From Scylla paramamosain (Eukaryota; Arthropoda; Malacostraca; Decapoda; Portunidae): 64,000 bases of DNA. Both the position numbers and the translations under genes were made by a program. How positions within the stretch are numbered: the first letter of the stretch is position 1; each line of letters opens with the position of its first letter. Positions 11,751 through 29,400 of the stretch are shown one piece after another. The notes under the pieces were generated by a model, which was given only the letters and a program-made list of their open reading frames with translations, was not told where the DNA came from and made no database searches. The stretch lies in contig NC_087185.1 of the NCBI RefSeq assembly GCF_035594125.1, positions 9,224,001 through 9,288,000 on the forward strand, in the 5' to 3' direction.

Positions 11751-14700
11751 AGGAGGAGAAGGCAGTAGACACCTACCGAAACGATAATTACTCCCAGTGA
11801 GGTCTAAAAGCACTGTTCAGGGGGTGCTGTGAACTTATCATTAAACCCAGCTGTGACCTCACTGAACGTTTCCCTTTGTATCTCACAACACAAGGGAGCA
11901 GTCACAGCCTGCCCTCTAAAGACAACTCTCTTCCTCCACACAAAACTACAAGCACCTAATAACACACACACACTACACTCAAAAATTTTAAAATCATCAT
12001 GGCGACTCCTACACCAGCCTCGGAGTCCCCATCTAGGGAGGGGACCATAAATGTCCCCAGGTCAGACTGCCTTTCTGTCGACGACCCTAAGTGTCTTGAC
12101 ACCCCCCTCAACTTTTTCTTCATTAACTTCTGCAACATTCGCGGTCTAAGATTTAATTTTCAATCTGTAGAATACCACCTCTCCTCTTCTAAACCTCATC
12201 TTCTTTTCCTCACTGAAACTCAGGTGTCTGAGGCAACTGACAGTAGCCCCTTTTCTGTTCCCTCCTACTTTCTCTATCCTAATTTTCGATCCAAAGCTGG
12301 ATGCTGCGTTTATGTGCGCAATGACTTAACCTGCTCTCGTGCCCACGCTCTTGAATCTTCCGAGTTTTCCACCATCTGGCTACGACTACAGAGTCACTCT
12401 CAAACTAAATTTATCTGTGCTGTATACGTCTTACCTAACTCCTCTGACTATAAGAAATTCTTTGACTACTTAACTTCCAAAGTAGATCACATTCTGACCC
12501 TCTTCCCTTATGCAGAGATCTCCATTCTTGGAGACTTCAATGTTCACCACCAGCTTTGGCTTTCCTCTCCCTTCACTGACCATCCTGGTGAACTAGCCTA
12601 CAACTTTGCTATCCTTTACGACCTAGAGCAATTGGTGCAACACCCTACTCGTATTCCTGACCGTCTTGGAGATACGCCCAACATTCTTGACCTTTTCCTG
12701 ACCTCTAATCCTCCTGTTTATGCTTTCTTCTCCGTTGGGCTCCTCCGATCACAATCTCATATCTGTATCTTGTTCTATTGCTCCAATCCCTCCTCAGGAT
12801 CCCCCTAAGCAAAGGTGCCTCTGGCGTTTTGCCTCTGCTAGTTGGGGGGACCTGAGGAGGTATTTTGCTGATTTTCCTTGGAATGACTACTGCTTCTGTG
12901 TCAGAGACCCGTCTTTGTGTGCTGAGCGCATAACAGAGTGTCTGGCATGGAAGCGTACATTCCTCACTCTTTTTCTCGTCCTAAACCTTCTAAACCTTGG
13001 TTTAACACAGCTTGTTCTCGAGCTATACATGATAGGGAGGTGGCCCACAAAAGGTACTTAAGCCTTCCATCACCAGAATCTCATGCACTTTATATTTCTG
13101 CCCGGAACCATGCCAAGTCTGTTCTCCAACTAGCGAAAAACTCCTTCATTAACAGAAAGTGTCAAAACCTTTCAAGATCTAACTCCTCTCGTGACTTCTG
13201 GCATCTAGCCAAAAATATCTCCAATAACTTTGCTTCTTCTTCTTCTTCTTTCCCTCCTCTATTTCAACCAGATTGCACCACTGCTATCACATCTATTTCT
13301 AAAGCTGAAATCTTCGCTCAAACCTTTGCTAAAAACTCTACCTTGGACGATTCTGGGCTTGTTCCTCCCTCTCCTCCACCCTCTGACTACTTCATGCCAC
13401 CTATTAAAATTCTTCGCAATGATGTTTTCCATGCCCTCGCTGGCCTAAACCCTCGGAAGGCTTATGGACCTGATGGGGTCCCTCCTATTGTTCTCCGAAA
13501 CTGTGCCTCCGTGCTTGCACCTTGCCTAGTCAAACTCTTTCAGCTCTGTCTGTCAACATCTACCTTTCCTTCTTGCTGGAAGTTTCCCTACATTCAGCCT
13601 GTTCCTAAAAAGGGTGACCGCTCTAATCCCTCAAACTACCGTCCTATTGCTTTAATTTCATGCCTATCTAAAGTTTTTGAATGTATCCTCAACAGGAAGA
13701 TTCTTAAACATCTATCACTTCACAACCTTCAATCTGATCGCCAGTATGGGTTCCGTCAAGGCTGCTCTACTGGTGATCTTCTGGCTTTCCTTACTGAGTC
13801 TTGGTCATCCTCTTTTAGAGATTTTGCTGAAACTTTTGCTGTTGCCTTAGACATATCAAAAGCTTTTGATAGAGTCTGGCACAAATCTTTGATTTCCAAA
13901 CTACCCTCCTACGGCTTTTATCCTTCTCTCTGTAACTTCATCTCAAGTTTCCTTTCTGACCGTTCTATTGCTGCTGTGGTAGACGGTCACTGTTCTTCTC
14001 TTAAATCTATTAACAGTGGTGTTCCTCAGGGTTCTGTCCTGTCACCCACTCTTCTAAATCAAACTTCTTGTCCTATCCACTCCTACGTTGATGATACCAC
14101 CCTGCACGTTTCCACGTCTTTTCATAGACGTCCAACCCTTCAGGAGGTAAACATTTCACGCAGGGGAGCCACATAACGCCTGACTTCTGATCTTTCTAAA
14201 ATTTCTGATAGGGGCAGAGCAAACTTGGTATTGTTCAATGCTTCAAAAACTCAATTCCTCCATCTATCAACTCGACACAACCTTCCAGACAACTGTCCCC
14301 TCTTCTTCAATGACACTCAACAGTCCCCCTCTTCTACACTGAACTCCCTCGGTCTGTTCTTTACTTATAATCTGAACTGGAAACTTCACATCTCATCTCT
14401 AGCTAAAACAGCTTGTATGAAGTTAGATGTTCTGAGACGTCTTCGCCAGTTTTTCTCATTCCCCCAGCTGCTAACTCTGTACAAGGGCCTTATCCGTCCA
14501 TGTATGGAGTATGCTTCACATGTCTAGGGGGATTCCACTCATACTGCTCTTCTAGACAGGGTGGAATCAAAAGCTTTTCGTTTCATCAACTCCTCCCCTC
14601 TAACTGACTTTTTTCAGCCTCTCTCTCACCGCAGCCATGTTGCATCTCTAGCTGCCTTCTACCGCTATTTTCGTGCTGACTACTCTTCTGATCTTGCTAA

Positions 14701-15034
14701 CTGCATGCCTCCCCTCCTCCCGCGGCCTCGCTGCACAAGTCTTTCTTCTTTCTCTCACCCTTATTCTGTCCACCTCTCTAACGCAAGAGTTAACCAGTAT
14801 TCTCAATCATTCATCCTTTTCTCTGGTAAACTCTGGAACTCCCTGCCTGCTTCTGTATTTCCACCTTCCTATGACTTGAATTCCTTCAGGAGGGAGGTTT
14901 CAAGACACTTATTCATCAATTTTTGACTACTGGTTTGATTCTTTTATGGGACTGGCATTTCAGTGGGCATTTTTTTTTTTATTGGATTTTTGTTGCCCTT
15001 GGCCAGTGTCCCTCTTATATGAAAAAAAAAAAAA
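11751..15034 (+). mobile_element. LINE copy 2, full-length, inserted in an E-type satellite monomer
   Basis: Starts AGGAGGAGAAGGCAGTAGAC, has a ~240-bp leader, one ORF and a 3' poly(A) at about 15022-15034. The left flank stops at ACCCTATA of an E monomer and the right flank resumes with GAGAGAAACAAAAGGACATT of the same monomer, so the element split an existing satellite unit. Shared 5' ends in copies 1-3 show that ~3.3 kb with a single ORF is the complete element; no separate ORF1 is present. Confidence 0.92.
11999..14926 (+). pseudogene. LINE copy 2 endonuclease-reverse transcriptase ORF, inactivated
   Basis: Order: N-terminal endonuclease (FLTETQVSE, then [12 protein letters not shown] around residue 180, and LFLTSNP near 236), a linker, RT ([47 protein letters not shown]) and a C-terminal tail (FSGKLWNSLPASV). 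Damage: a frameshift near 12719, a ~7-bp deletion near 12935, an in-frame loss of eight residues after SVLSPTL, a YADD to YVDD change, and stop codons at about 14174 (GAA to TAA) and 14525 (TGG to TAG). The RT and tail resemble CR1/Jockey-group LINEs; the clade is not certain. Confidence 0.9.
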
Positions 15035-16810
<1,776 letters not shown>

Positions 16811-19800
16811 TTTTTTTTTTTTTTTATGTAGGAAGGACACTGGCCAAGGGCAATAAAAATCTGATAAAAAAATGCCTACTGTAATGCCAGTCTCACAAAA
16901 GGGTCAAAACAGTGGTCAAAAATTGGTGGATAAGTGTCTTGAAACCTCCCTCTTGAAGGAATTCAAGTCATAGGAAGGTGGAAATACAGAAGCAGGCAGG
17001 GAGTTCCAGAGTTTACCAGAGAAAGGGATGAATGATTGAGAATACTGGTTAACTCTTGCGTTAGAGAGGTGGACAGATAGGGGTGAGAGAAAGAAGAAAG
17101 TCTTGTGCAGCGAGGCCGCGGAAGGAGAGGAGGCATGCAGTTAGCAAGATCAGAAGAGCAGTTAGCATGAAAATAGCGGTAGAAGACAGCTAGATATGCA
17201 ACATTGCGGCGGTGAGAGAGAGGCTGAAGACAGTCAGTTAGAGGAGAGGTGTTGATGAGATGAAAAGCTTTTGATTCCACCATGTCTAGAAGAGCAGTAT
17301 GAGTGGAACCCCCCCAGACATGTGAAGCATACTCCATACATGGACGGATAAGGCCCTTGTACAGAGTTAGCAGCTGGGGGGGGGTGAGAAAAACTGGCGG
17401 AGACGTCTCAGAACACCTAACTTCATAGAAGCTGTTTTAGCTGGAGATGAGATGTGAAGTTTCCAGTTCAGATTATAAGTAAAGGGCAGACCGAGGATGT
17501 TCAGTGTAGAAGAGGGGGACAGTTGAGTGTCATTGAAGAAGAGGGGATAGTTGTCTGGAAGGTTGTGTCAAGTTGATAGATGGAGGAATTGAGTTTTTGA
17601 GGCATTGAACAATACCAAGTTTTCTCTGCCCCAATCAGAAATTTTAGAAAGATCAGAAGTCAGGCGTTCTGTGGCTTCCCTGCGTGATATGTTTACCTCC
17701 TGAAGGGTTGGACGTCTATGAAAAGACGTGGAAAAATGCAGGGTGGTATCATCAGCGTAGGAGTGGATAGGACAAGAAGTTTGGTTTAGAAGATCATTAA
17801 TGAATAATAAGAAGAGAGTGGGTGACAGGACAGAACCCTGAAGAACACCACTGTTAATAGATTTAGGAGAAGAACAATGACCGTCTACCACAACAGCAAT
17901 AGAACGGTCAGAAAGGAAACTTGAGATGAAGTTACAGAGAGAAGGATAGAAACCGTAGGAGGGTAGTTTGGAAATCAAAGATTTGTGCCAGACTCTATCA
18001 AAGGCTTTTGATATGTCCAAGGCAACAGCAAAAGTTTCACCAAAATCTCTAAAAGAGGATGACCGAGACTCAGTAAGGAAAGCCAGATCACCAGTAGAGC
18101 GGCCTTGACGGAACCCATACTGGCGATCAGATAGAAGGTTGTGAAGTGATAGATGTTTAAGAATCTTCCTGTTGAGGATAGATTAATAAACTTTAGATAA
18201 GCAGGAAATTAAAACAATAGGACGGTAGTTTGAGGGATTATAGCGGTCACCCTTTTTAGGAAAAGGTTGAATGTAGGCAAACTTCCAGCAAGAAGGAAAG
18301 GTAGATGTTAACAGACAGAGCTGAAAGAGTTTGACTAGGCAAGGTGCAAGCACAGAGGCACAGTTTCGGAGAACAATAGGAGGGACCCCATCAGGTCCAT
18401 AAGCCTTCCGAGGGTTTAGGCCAGCGAGGCCATGGAAAACATCATTGCGAAGAACTTTAATAGGTGGCATGAAGTAGTCAGAGGGTGGAGGAGAGGGAGG
18501 AACAAGCCCAGAATCGTCCAAGGTAGAGTTTTTAGCAAGGGTTTGAGCAAAGAGTTCAGCTTTAGAAATAGATGTAATAGCAGTGGTGCCATCTGGTTGA
18601 AGTAGAGGAGGGAAAGAAGAAGAAGCAAAGTTATTTGAGATATTTTTGGCTAGATGCCAGAAATCACGAGGGGAGTTAGATCTTGAAAGGTTTTGACATT
18701 TTCTGTTAATGAAGGAGTTTTTGGCTAGTTGGAGAACAGACTTGGCATGGTTCCGGGCAGAAATATAAAGTGCATGAGATTCTGGTGATGGAAGGCTTAA
18801 GTACCTTTTGTAGGCCACCTCTCTATCATGTACGAGTATAGCACGGGAACAAGCTGTGTTAAACCAAGGTTTAGAAGGTTTAGGACGAGAAAAAGAGTGA
18901 GGAATGTACGCCTCCATGCCAGACACTATCACCTCTGTTATGCGCTCAGCACTCAAAGACGGGTCTCTGACACGGAAGCAGTAGTCATTCCAAGGAAAAT
19001 CAGCAAAATACCTCTTAAGTTCCCCCCTACTAGCAGAGGCAAAACGCCAGAGGCACCTTCGCTTAGGGGGATCCTGAGGAGGGATTGGAGTGATAGGACA
19101 AGATAAAGATATGAGATTGTGATCGGAGGAGCCCAACGGAGAAGAAAGGGTGACAGCATAAGCAGAAGGATTAGAGGTCAGGAAAAGGTCAAGAATGTTG
19201 GACGTATCTCCAAGACGGTCAGGAATACGAGTAGGGTGTTGCACCAATTGCTCTAGGTCATGGAGGATAGCAAAGTTGTAGGCTAGTTCACTAGGATGGT
19301 CAGTGAAGGGAGAGGAAAGCCAAAGCTGGTGGTGAACATTGAAGTCTCCAAGAATGGAGATCTCTGCATAAGGGAAGAGGGTCAGAATGTGCTCCACTTT
19401 GGAAGTTAAGTAGTCAAAGAATTTCTTATAGTCAGAGGAGTTAGGAGAGAGGTATACAGCACAGATAAATTTAGTATGAGAGTGACTCTGTAGTCGTAGC
19501 CAGATGGTGGAAAACTCGGAAGATTCAAGAGCGTGGGCACGGGAGCAGGTTAAGTCATTGCGCACATAAACGCAGCATCCAGCTTTGGATCGAAAATGAG
19601 GATAGAGAAAGTAGGAGGGAACAGAAAAGGGGCTACTGTCAGTTGCCTCAGACACCTGAGTTTCAGTGAGGAAAAGAAGATGAGGTTTAGAAGAGGAGAG
19701 GTGGTGTTCTACAGATTGAAAATTAGATCTTAGACCGCGAATGTTGCAGAAGTTAATGAAGAAAAAGTTGAGGGGGGTGTCAAGACGCTACTGGTCGTCG

Positions 19801-20125
19801 ACAGAAAGGCAGTCAGACCTGGGGACATTTATAGTCCCCTCCCCAGATGGCGACTCCGAGGCTGGTGTAGGAGTCGCCATGATGATTTTAAAATATTTGG
19901 GTGAAGGGTGTGTGTGTTATTAGGTGCTTGTAGTTTTGTGTGGAGGAAGAGAGTTGTCTTTAGAGGGCAGGCTGTGACTGCCCCCTTGTGTTGTGAGACA
20001 CAAAGGGAAACGTTCAGTGAGGTCACAGCTGGGTTTAATGATAAGTTCACAGCATCCCCTGAACAGTGCTTTAGACCTCACTGGGAGTAATTATCGTTTC
20101 GGTAGGTGTCTACTGCCTCCTCCTA
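16811..20125 (-). mobile_element. LINE copy 3, full-length, inserted in a B-type satellite monomer
   Basis: The minus-strand element begins with TAGGAGGAGGCAGTAGACAC (20106-20125) and ends with a poly(A) seen as a T run at 16811-16825. Left flank ACATTAC and right flank TTGGTGCCATAACG together make one B monomer (consensus CACATTGTTAGGTGCC). Target-site duplication is minimal or unreadable. This is the best-preserved copy of the family in the window. Confidence 0.92.
16916..19880 (-). pseudogene. LINE copy 3 endonuclease-reverse transcriptase ORF, best preserved but dead
   Basis: From the ATG at 19880: a TAG stop at about codon 28, then a 490-codon open frame (19655-18183) covering the rest of the endonuclease ([10 protein letters not shown]) and the start of the RT ([13 protein letters not shown]). 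A GAA to TAA stop follows, then an open frame to 17568 with SKAFDRVWHK, SGVLQGSVLSP and an intact SYADDTT catalytic box. CGA to TGA ends it. An expanded G run near 17378-17386 and a one-base loss near 17075 shift the C-terminal tail. The copy also carries a two-codon insertion in the linker near 18833. Three nonsense changes and at least two frameshifts make it inactive. Confidence 0.9.
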
Positions 20126-23100
20126 CTTGGTGCCATAACGCCAGAATGCACCCGAAGAACCTTATAAAGGGAAAGAAAACGACATTTCCAGAAACGTTGC
20201 TTTTGAGTGTTTATGAACGTGTTACTTTCTAAAACGTATAAAGCACTTATATTGGAAAAGAAAACAACTTTACCAAAAACGGCTTTTGATTATTTGTGAG
20301 ATACATACGTACTAAAACGCTAAAACGCATGGAAAACACCCTTTTGGAGAAACACAATAACATTTATAAAAACAAGTATTTTGAGTGTTTGTCATCTTGT
20401 TACTTAAAAAGAAAAAACGTAGAAATGCATGTAAAGTACCTAATACATTACGAGAAAAGTGTATTATGAGTGTTTTTGGACTTCTTAGGTACTAAAATTG
20501 AAAAACGAATATCACTCTATATGGAGAAACAGAACAACATTAGCAAAATCGCGTATTTTGAGTGTATTTAAAATTAAATTGAATGAATTTAAAATTAAAA
20601 TTAAAATAAAAAATTGTTAGGTACCAAACCAAATATATGCAAAGCACCTTGAATGGGGTAAGGAAACAAGATTTCCTCCACCCCTCCCCCAAAAAAAAAA
20701 GTCTTTTGAGTGTTTATGAGCGTGTTAGGCAACAAAACGTTAAAAAGCACAGAAAGCATTACATATGGGAAAAACAAAACAACATTACCAAAAACATCTG
20801 TTTTCAATGTTTTGGATCTACTTATGTACAAAAAACGCAAAAAAAAAACGAATGCAAAACACCCTTTATAGAGAAAGAGAATAATATTACAAATAATAAC
20901 TATTTTAAGCGTTTTTGAGCTTGTTGCGTAGAAAACGGCAAAAAAGTACCCTACATGTGGAAAATATAAGAAATTACGAGAAACGTGTATAATGAGAGTT
21001 TTGAGCTTCTTAGCTATCAAAATGCTAAAACGCATAAATAACACTAAATCTATAAACAGAACAACATTACCAAAGGCGTGTATTTTAAGTGATTTTCATA
21101 TTATTAGATACCAAAATGCCAAAATGGATGCAAAACCCCTTTATATCAATATCAAACGACATTACCAGAAACGTGTCCTTGAGTGTTTTTGAGCGTGGTC
21201 GGTACCAGAGCGCTAAAAACCATGGAAATAACCCAATATGAAAAATATGTCTTTTCAATGTTTTTGAACATATTGCGTATGAAAACGCTGAAAGTCATGC
21301 AAAACACCCTTTACAGAGAAATAGGTTAACTTTACCAAAAACAAGCATTTTGAATGCTTTTGAGCTTGTTACGTAGTAAAACACCAAACGAAAAGACATT
21401 ACGAGATTCGTGTATTAAAGTGGTTTTGAACTTCTTACGTACCAAAACGCAAAAACGCACAAATAGCACTCTATATGGAGAAAAGGAACATTACCAAAAA
21501 CCTGTATTTCACATTGTTAGGTGCCATAACGCTAAAATGCATAAAAAGCATCCTATAAGGAGAAAGAAAATGACACTTCCAGAAACGTATCTTTATGAAC
21601 GTGTTTGACAGCAAAACGCTAAAAAGGATCGAAAGCATCCTATATAGAAAGATAAAACATAAAAAAAGCGTATTTTGAGTGATTTTCATTTATTTACGTA
21701 TCAAAATGCTAAAAGGCATGCCAAACCTCATCCATGGAAAAACAGAGTAACTTTACCAAACCACAAATTCTGATTTTTTTTTTTATCTTGTTACACAGAA
21801 AAACGCCAAAATCCATGCAAAGAGCTTTATATCGGGAAAATAAAACACAATACTGGAAACGTGTATAATAAGTTTTTGAATACCACTCTATATGGAGAAA
21901 CAAAACTTTACCTAAAACGTGTATTTTGAGTGTATTTCACATTGCAAGGAGCCATAACGGCAAAATACATGCAAGGCACCTGATAAGGAGAAAATAAATT
22001 ATATTTAAAGAAACGTGTCTATTGAGTGTTTATCAGCGATTTTGGCATCAAAACTCTAAAAACCATTGAAAGCTTCCTTTATTGGGAAAGAAAACATTAC
22101 CAAAGACATGTCTTTTGAGTGTTTATGAACTTCTTATGTACCAAAACGGTAAAACGCATGAAAAAAAAAAAAAACTCATTATGGAGTAACAATATAATTT
22201 TACCAAAAACGTTTATTTTGAGTGTTTTGAGCTTGTTACGTAGAAAATGCCAAAATGCATGCAAAATATTCCATTTGGGGAAATGAAAAGAAATTATGGG
22301 AAACGTATATTAAGAGTTTTTGAGTTTCTCTGGTACCAAAATCCTAAAAAAAAAAACATAGATAACACTCTATATCGAGAAAAAGAAGAGCATTACCAAA
22401 AAATGTATTTTGAGTTTTTTTTCCACATTATTAAGTAACAAAACGCGGAAATGAATGCAATGCACCCTCTATGCGGCAAGAAAACGAGATAAAAAAAAAG
22501 TGTCCTTTGAGTGTTTATGAACGCGTTAGGCACCAAAATTAAAGAGCATGGAAACCACCTTATATAGCAAAACAAAACAACATTACCAAAATCGTCTCTT
22601 TTCAATGTTTTTGAGTTACTTTCGTACAACAAACCAAAATCTCATGGAAAACACCCTTTATAAACAAACAGAAAAACATTACCAAAAACAAGTATTTAGA
22701 GTCTTTTTGAGTTTGTTACGTAGAAAAACACCAAAATTATTGTAAAGCACCCTACATGGGGAAAAGTAAAGACATTACGAGAAACGTATATTATTTGGTT
22801 TTGGAGCTTTTTAGGTACGAAAATACGAAAACGCATGAATAGCACTCTAAATGCAGAAACAAAACATTACCAAAAACGTGTTATATGTGTGTTTTTCACA
22901 ATGTCAGATACCAAAACGCAAAAATACGTTTGAAAGAAACGTATTTCTTGAATATTTTTTTTGCATGTTAGTCACCAAAACACTAAAACGCATTTTAATG
23001 CACCCTTTATGGTAATAGAAAACAACCTTACCAAAAACGTGTCTATTGATTGTTTTTTTAAGCTTCTTACGTACCAAAACTCTAAAACATATGCAAAAAC

Positions 23101-23140
23101 ACCCTTTATGGAGAAAGAAAATAATATTAAATCAAGAATA
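20126..23140 (+). repeat. satellite block 3: 5-type higher-order repeat
   Basis: About 30 monomers in A-B-C-D-E order, beginning with the rest of the B monomer split by LINE copy 3 and ending in a D monomer at the foreign endonuclease fragment. Monomers are interrupted by local A runs. Near 20555-20620 there is a short simple duplication of AAATTAAA motifs. Confidence 0.88.
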
Positions 23141-23744
23141 TTGTTCCCCTTGTGGGTTCAACAATTACCTGTTTAAAAAAAAAAATTATCCTGAACTACT
23201 CTTAAGAAATTCTCTGCTTCCCTGTTAACCACCATCAGACTCCAGTCGGTATTCCTAAAATTAAAATGTCCTGCCACACATAACTGACTGTACCTTCCTG
23301 ATCCATTTATTTCCTACCATAGTGATGTGTTAATTTCCTTTGTACTGTTCGGTGGCCTGTACACTAATCCCAGTACTACTGACTGTGATCCTTCCTTAAT
23401 ATCTGCCCATATCGACTCTGTTCTGTTAATACAATACTATTATGTGTCCCTAACGTATAACGCGACGCCTTCTCCTTTCATGTTTTCCCTGTCTTTATAG
23501 AACAGTGTATAACCATCTATCTCAACCTCTGGATTAAATTCTTGACATATCTAACCAAGTTACTGTTAAAGCAATGATATCAATGTTCTCTAAGCAACTC
23601 TATTTTAATCAAAATACTTCTACAATTTGTGTAGTAAATACTTAAGCTATTTCTCACGTTCTCTGAGCTAGTTATCTTTCCATATTTAACTCATTTGTCC
23701 TTCATTTCGACCTCACAACCCCTTCTGACTAACGAAAAAATCGC
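23141..23744 (-). mobile_element. decayed endonuclease domain of a second LINE family
   Basis: Translating the minus strand with frameshifts gives a recognisable AP-endonuclease path: YYTNCRS, then DIIALTVTWL, DGYT-type and YRPPNST-like segments, a GHFNF box where GDFNF is expected, and NREAENFLR. These motifs are standard in CR1/RTE-type LINE endonucleases. The fragment has neither a reverse transcriptase nor a poly(A) end and differs from the ~3.3 kb LINE family above. It interrupts the satellite. Confidence 0.65.
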
Positions 23745-23987
23745 AAAGAACCATGTATGAGGAAAGGTAACGAAATTATAAGAAAATGATCTTTTGATTG
23801 TGTTTTTCCATGTTAGGTAATACTCTAAAAATACTAGAAAAAAAAAAAGTATGGAAAGCACCCTATGTAGGAAAACAAAACAATATTACCAAAAACATAT
23901 CTTTTTGATTTTTTTTTTGAGCTATTTACGTACGAAAACTCTGAAACACATGCACGATTTACTCGTATGAAGAAAAGAATAAAATTC
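23745..23987 (+). repeat. short satellite block between two LINE pieces
   Basis: Parts of B, C and D monomers (for example ATTACCAAAAACATATC and GAGCTATTTACGTACGAAAA), ending abruptly at LINE copy 4. Confidence 0.8.
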
Positions 23988-27718
<3,731 letters not shown>

Positions 27719-27737
27719 CTGGACCCTGGAGTGACCG

Positions 27738-28048
27738 CTTGTAGAGCAGGGATCGGTACAGAAACTTCCAGACAGGTGCAGTGAGTTGATTCGCCGGCGC
27801 CTCTCTGCAGTCTCAGGTAGCAGCGGCGATGCGTAGTGCTGTTGCTTTGTACTGAGTGAGCGTGAAAGAACCCTCGTGACGATATATGGTGATGGACGTG
27901 TGGGCCTTTACGTTGTGGAAATAGAAGGCCTCTGTTGTATACTTGCTGTGACCGTGTCTGGGGAATCTAACTGCGCCTGTGAACAGCGCCCGTAAATAAA
28001 CTCACGGCACCTGTCTGGAAGTTTCTGTACCGATCCCCGCTCTACAAG
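27738..28048. mobile_element. 311-bp element with 48-bp terminal inverted repeats
   Basis: The left arm 27738-27785 starts CTTGTAGAGCAGGGATCGGT and the right arm is 28001-28048. The arms are inverted copies with two mismatches in 48. The 215-bp interior is GC-richer than the surroundings, has no useful ORF, and contains AATAAA just before the right arm. The layout fits a MITE or fold-back element. I see no target-site duplication and do not recognise the family. Confidence 0.75.
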
Positions 28049-28318
28049 TGTTCATCAAAGTTAATACTAAATAAATATATCATAATCACAATACATCATA
28101 ATCACAATACCATCATAATACAAAGTGCTTACCCAAACTCCAGGTGGTGCTTAAATCACAATAAAGGAAAACCATTGCAGGCGTGAGTGTGTGGTGTTTT
28201 AGGTAGGCGTCCAGTCAGCCGAATGACCGAGACCGTGGCAGTACCCAACGAGGTGTAAACCGCATTACTGGAACCTACCACAAACTTCTAATGGTGTATC
28301 TATGTACTCCTACAGACG
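28049..28318. other. no gene seen
   Basis: AT-rich sequence with a short CATAATCACAATA repeat near 28079-28110. No coding signal was found. Confidence 0.4.
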
Positions 28319-28493
28319 AAACTACATTTTCCTAGTGGATTTTGGTGTTTTATGGATGAATCTCTGCTTGTTTTTGTCGCAGATCATTGGTTTACAAGTG
28401 TGTGGGGGGCATTAAAAAAAAAAAATGATTTGCCAGAGAACAGCAACTAGATTCATTCACAGCACATCAAAATCTACCAGGAAAATGTAGTTT
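28319..28493. repeat. inverted repeat, 26-bp core arms with degenerate extension
   Basis: AAACTACATTTTCCTAGTGG at 28319 pairs with the inverted copy ending at 28493 (two mismatches in 26). A weaker pairing extends inward for about 30 bp through ATGAATCT. It could be an old fold-back element. Confidence 0.6.
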
Positions 28494-28635
28494 AATCCAA
28501 AAACATTAAATGGATGCACTTATATAAAATTACCAAAAAATGTTGGTTGGCTGAAACTGAAAATTTACCGTGAAATGATGGCACTGTATTGAATGTGGCT
28601 GTAAGACGCCTGTCACTGCAGCACGGCGGTCAGCC

Positions 28636-28729
28636 TGACTCACAGACAATGCTGATTCACACAGGGGTTAATCTGAGTCACGCAGCCCGGACTGAGGCAC
28701 GGTGATCATTCTGACTCACACCTGACTCA
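28636..28729. promoter_or_regulatory. cluster of four AP-1-like TGA(C/G)TCA motifs
   Basis: Exact TGACTCA/TGAGTCA at 28636, 28674, 28712 and 28723, with near matches TGATTCA (28653) and TGAGGCA (28693). Most are 17-21 bp apart, so this may be a decayed ~19-bp minisatellite. Binding by bZIP factors is inference. Confidence 0.4.
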
Positions 28730-28772
28730 GGCAAGCACACTGTTATCAAGTCATTTCAAAATACACCGATGT

Positions 28773-29051
<279 letters not shown>

Positions 29052-29130
29052 AAAAATGCAGCTTCAAGAAAATTTTACGCATATACACACACAGACACGG
29101 AGCAATTAGGTAAGAACAGAGGGTGAGTTA

Positions 29131-29147
29131 ACACACACACACACACA
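29131..29147. repeat. (AC)n microsatellite
   Basis: Eight to nine AC repeats directly left of the GC-rich island. Confidence 0.9.
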
Positions 29148-29149
29148 GA

Positions 29150-29400
29150 CCTGTGGTGGTGCGCGGGGTGAGGCCACCTCGGCGCCCTGCACGAGGGGCG
29201 GCATTCCCAGCCTGAGGGACCTGAGGCACGCCACCATGGCCAGCAGGTGTGGGCAGGAGAGCAGGGCACGTGTGGGCAGGTGTGGTCAGGTGTGGCGAGG
29301 CAGCACGGCGCCGTGCTCCTCTTCCTCCTCCTGTGTCTCGCGTTGCGGCAGCAGCAGCAGCAGCAGCAGACCACAACAGCTGATCTGGCTTGCTTTAGGT
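29150..29400. other. GC-rich island with competing short open frames; candidate exon of unknown gene
   Basis: About 250 bp of clearly higher GC than its surroundings. On the plus strand a strong Kozak match GCCACCATGGCC (ATG at 29236) opens an 83-codon frame with a polar, serine-rich first half and a hydrophobic second half. A different plus frame has a signal-peptide-like AVLLFLLLCLALR before a glutamine run. On the minus strand a frame with LLSCPHLLAMVACLRSLRLG ends at CAG|GTCTGT. None has a recognisable domain and which, if any, is real cannot be decided from sequence. A six- to seven-unit CAG repeat lies at 29348-29369. Confidence 0.3.

Noticed and set aside
16811..16842. Clear long target-site duplication for LINE copy 3
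   Set aside because: Flanks share at most one or two bases beyond the monomer sequence, so no duplication is claimed.
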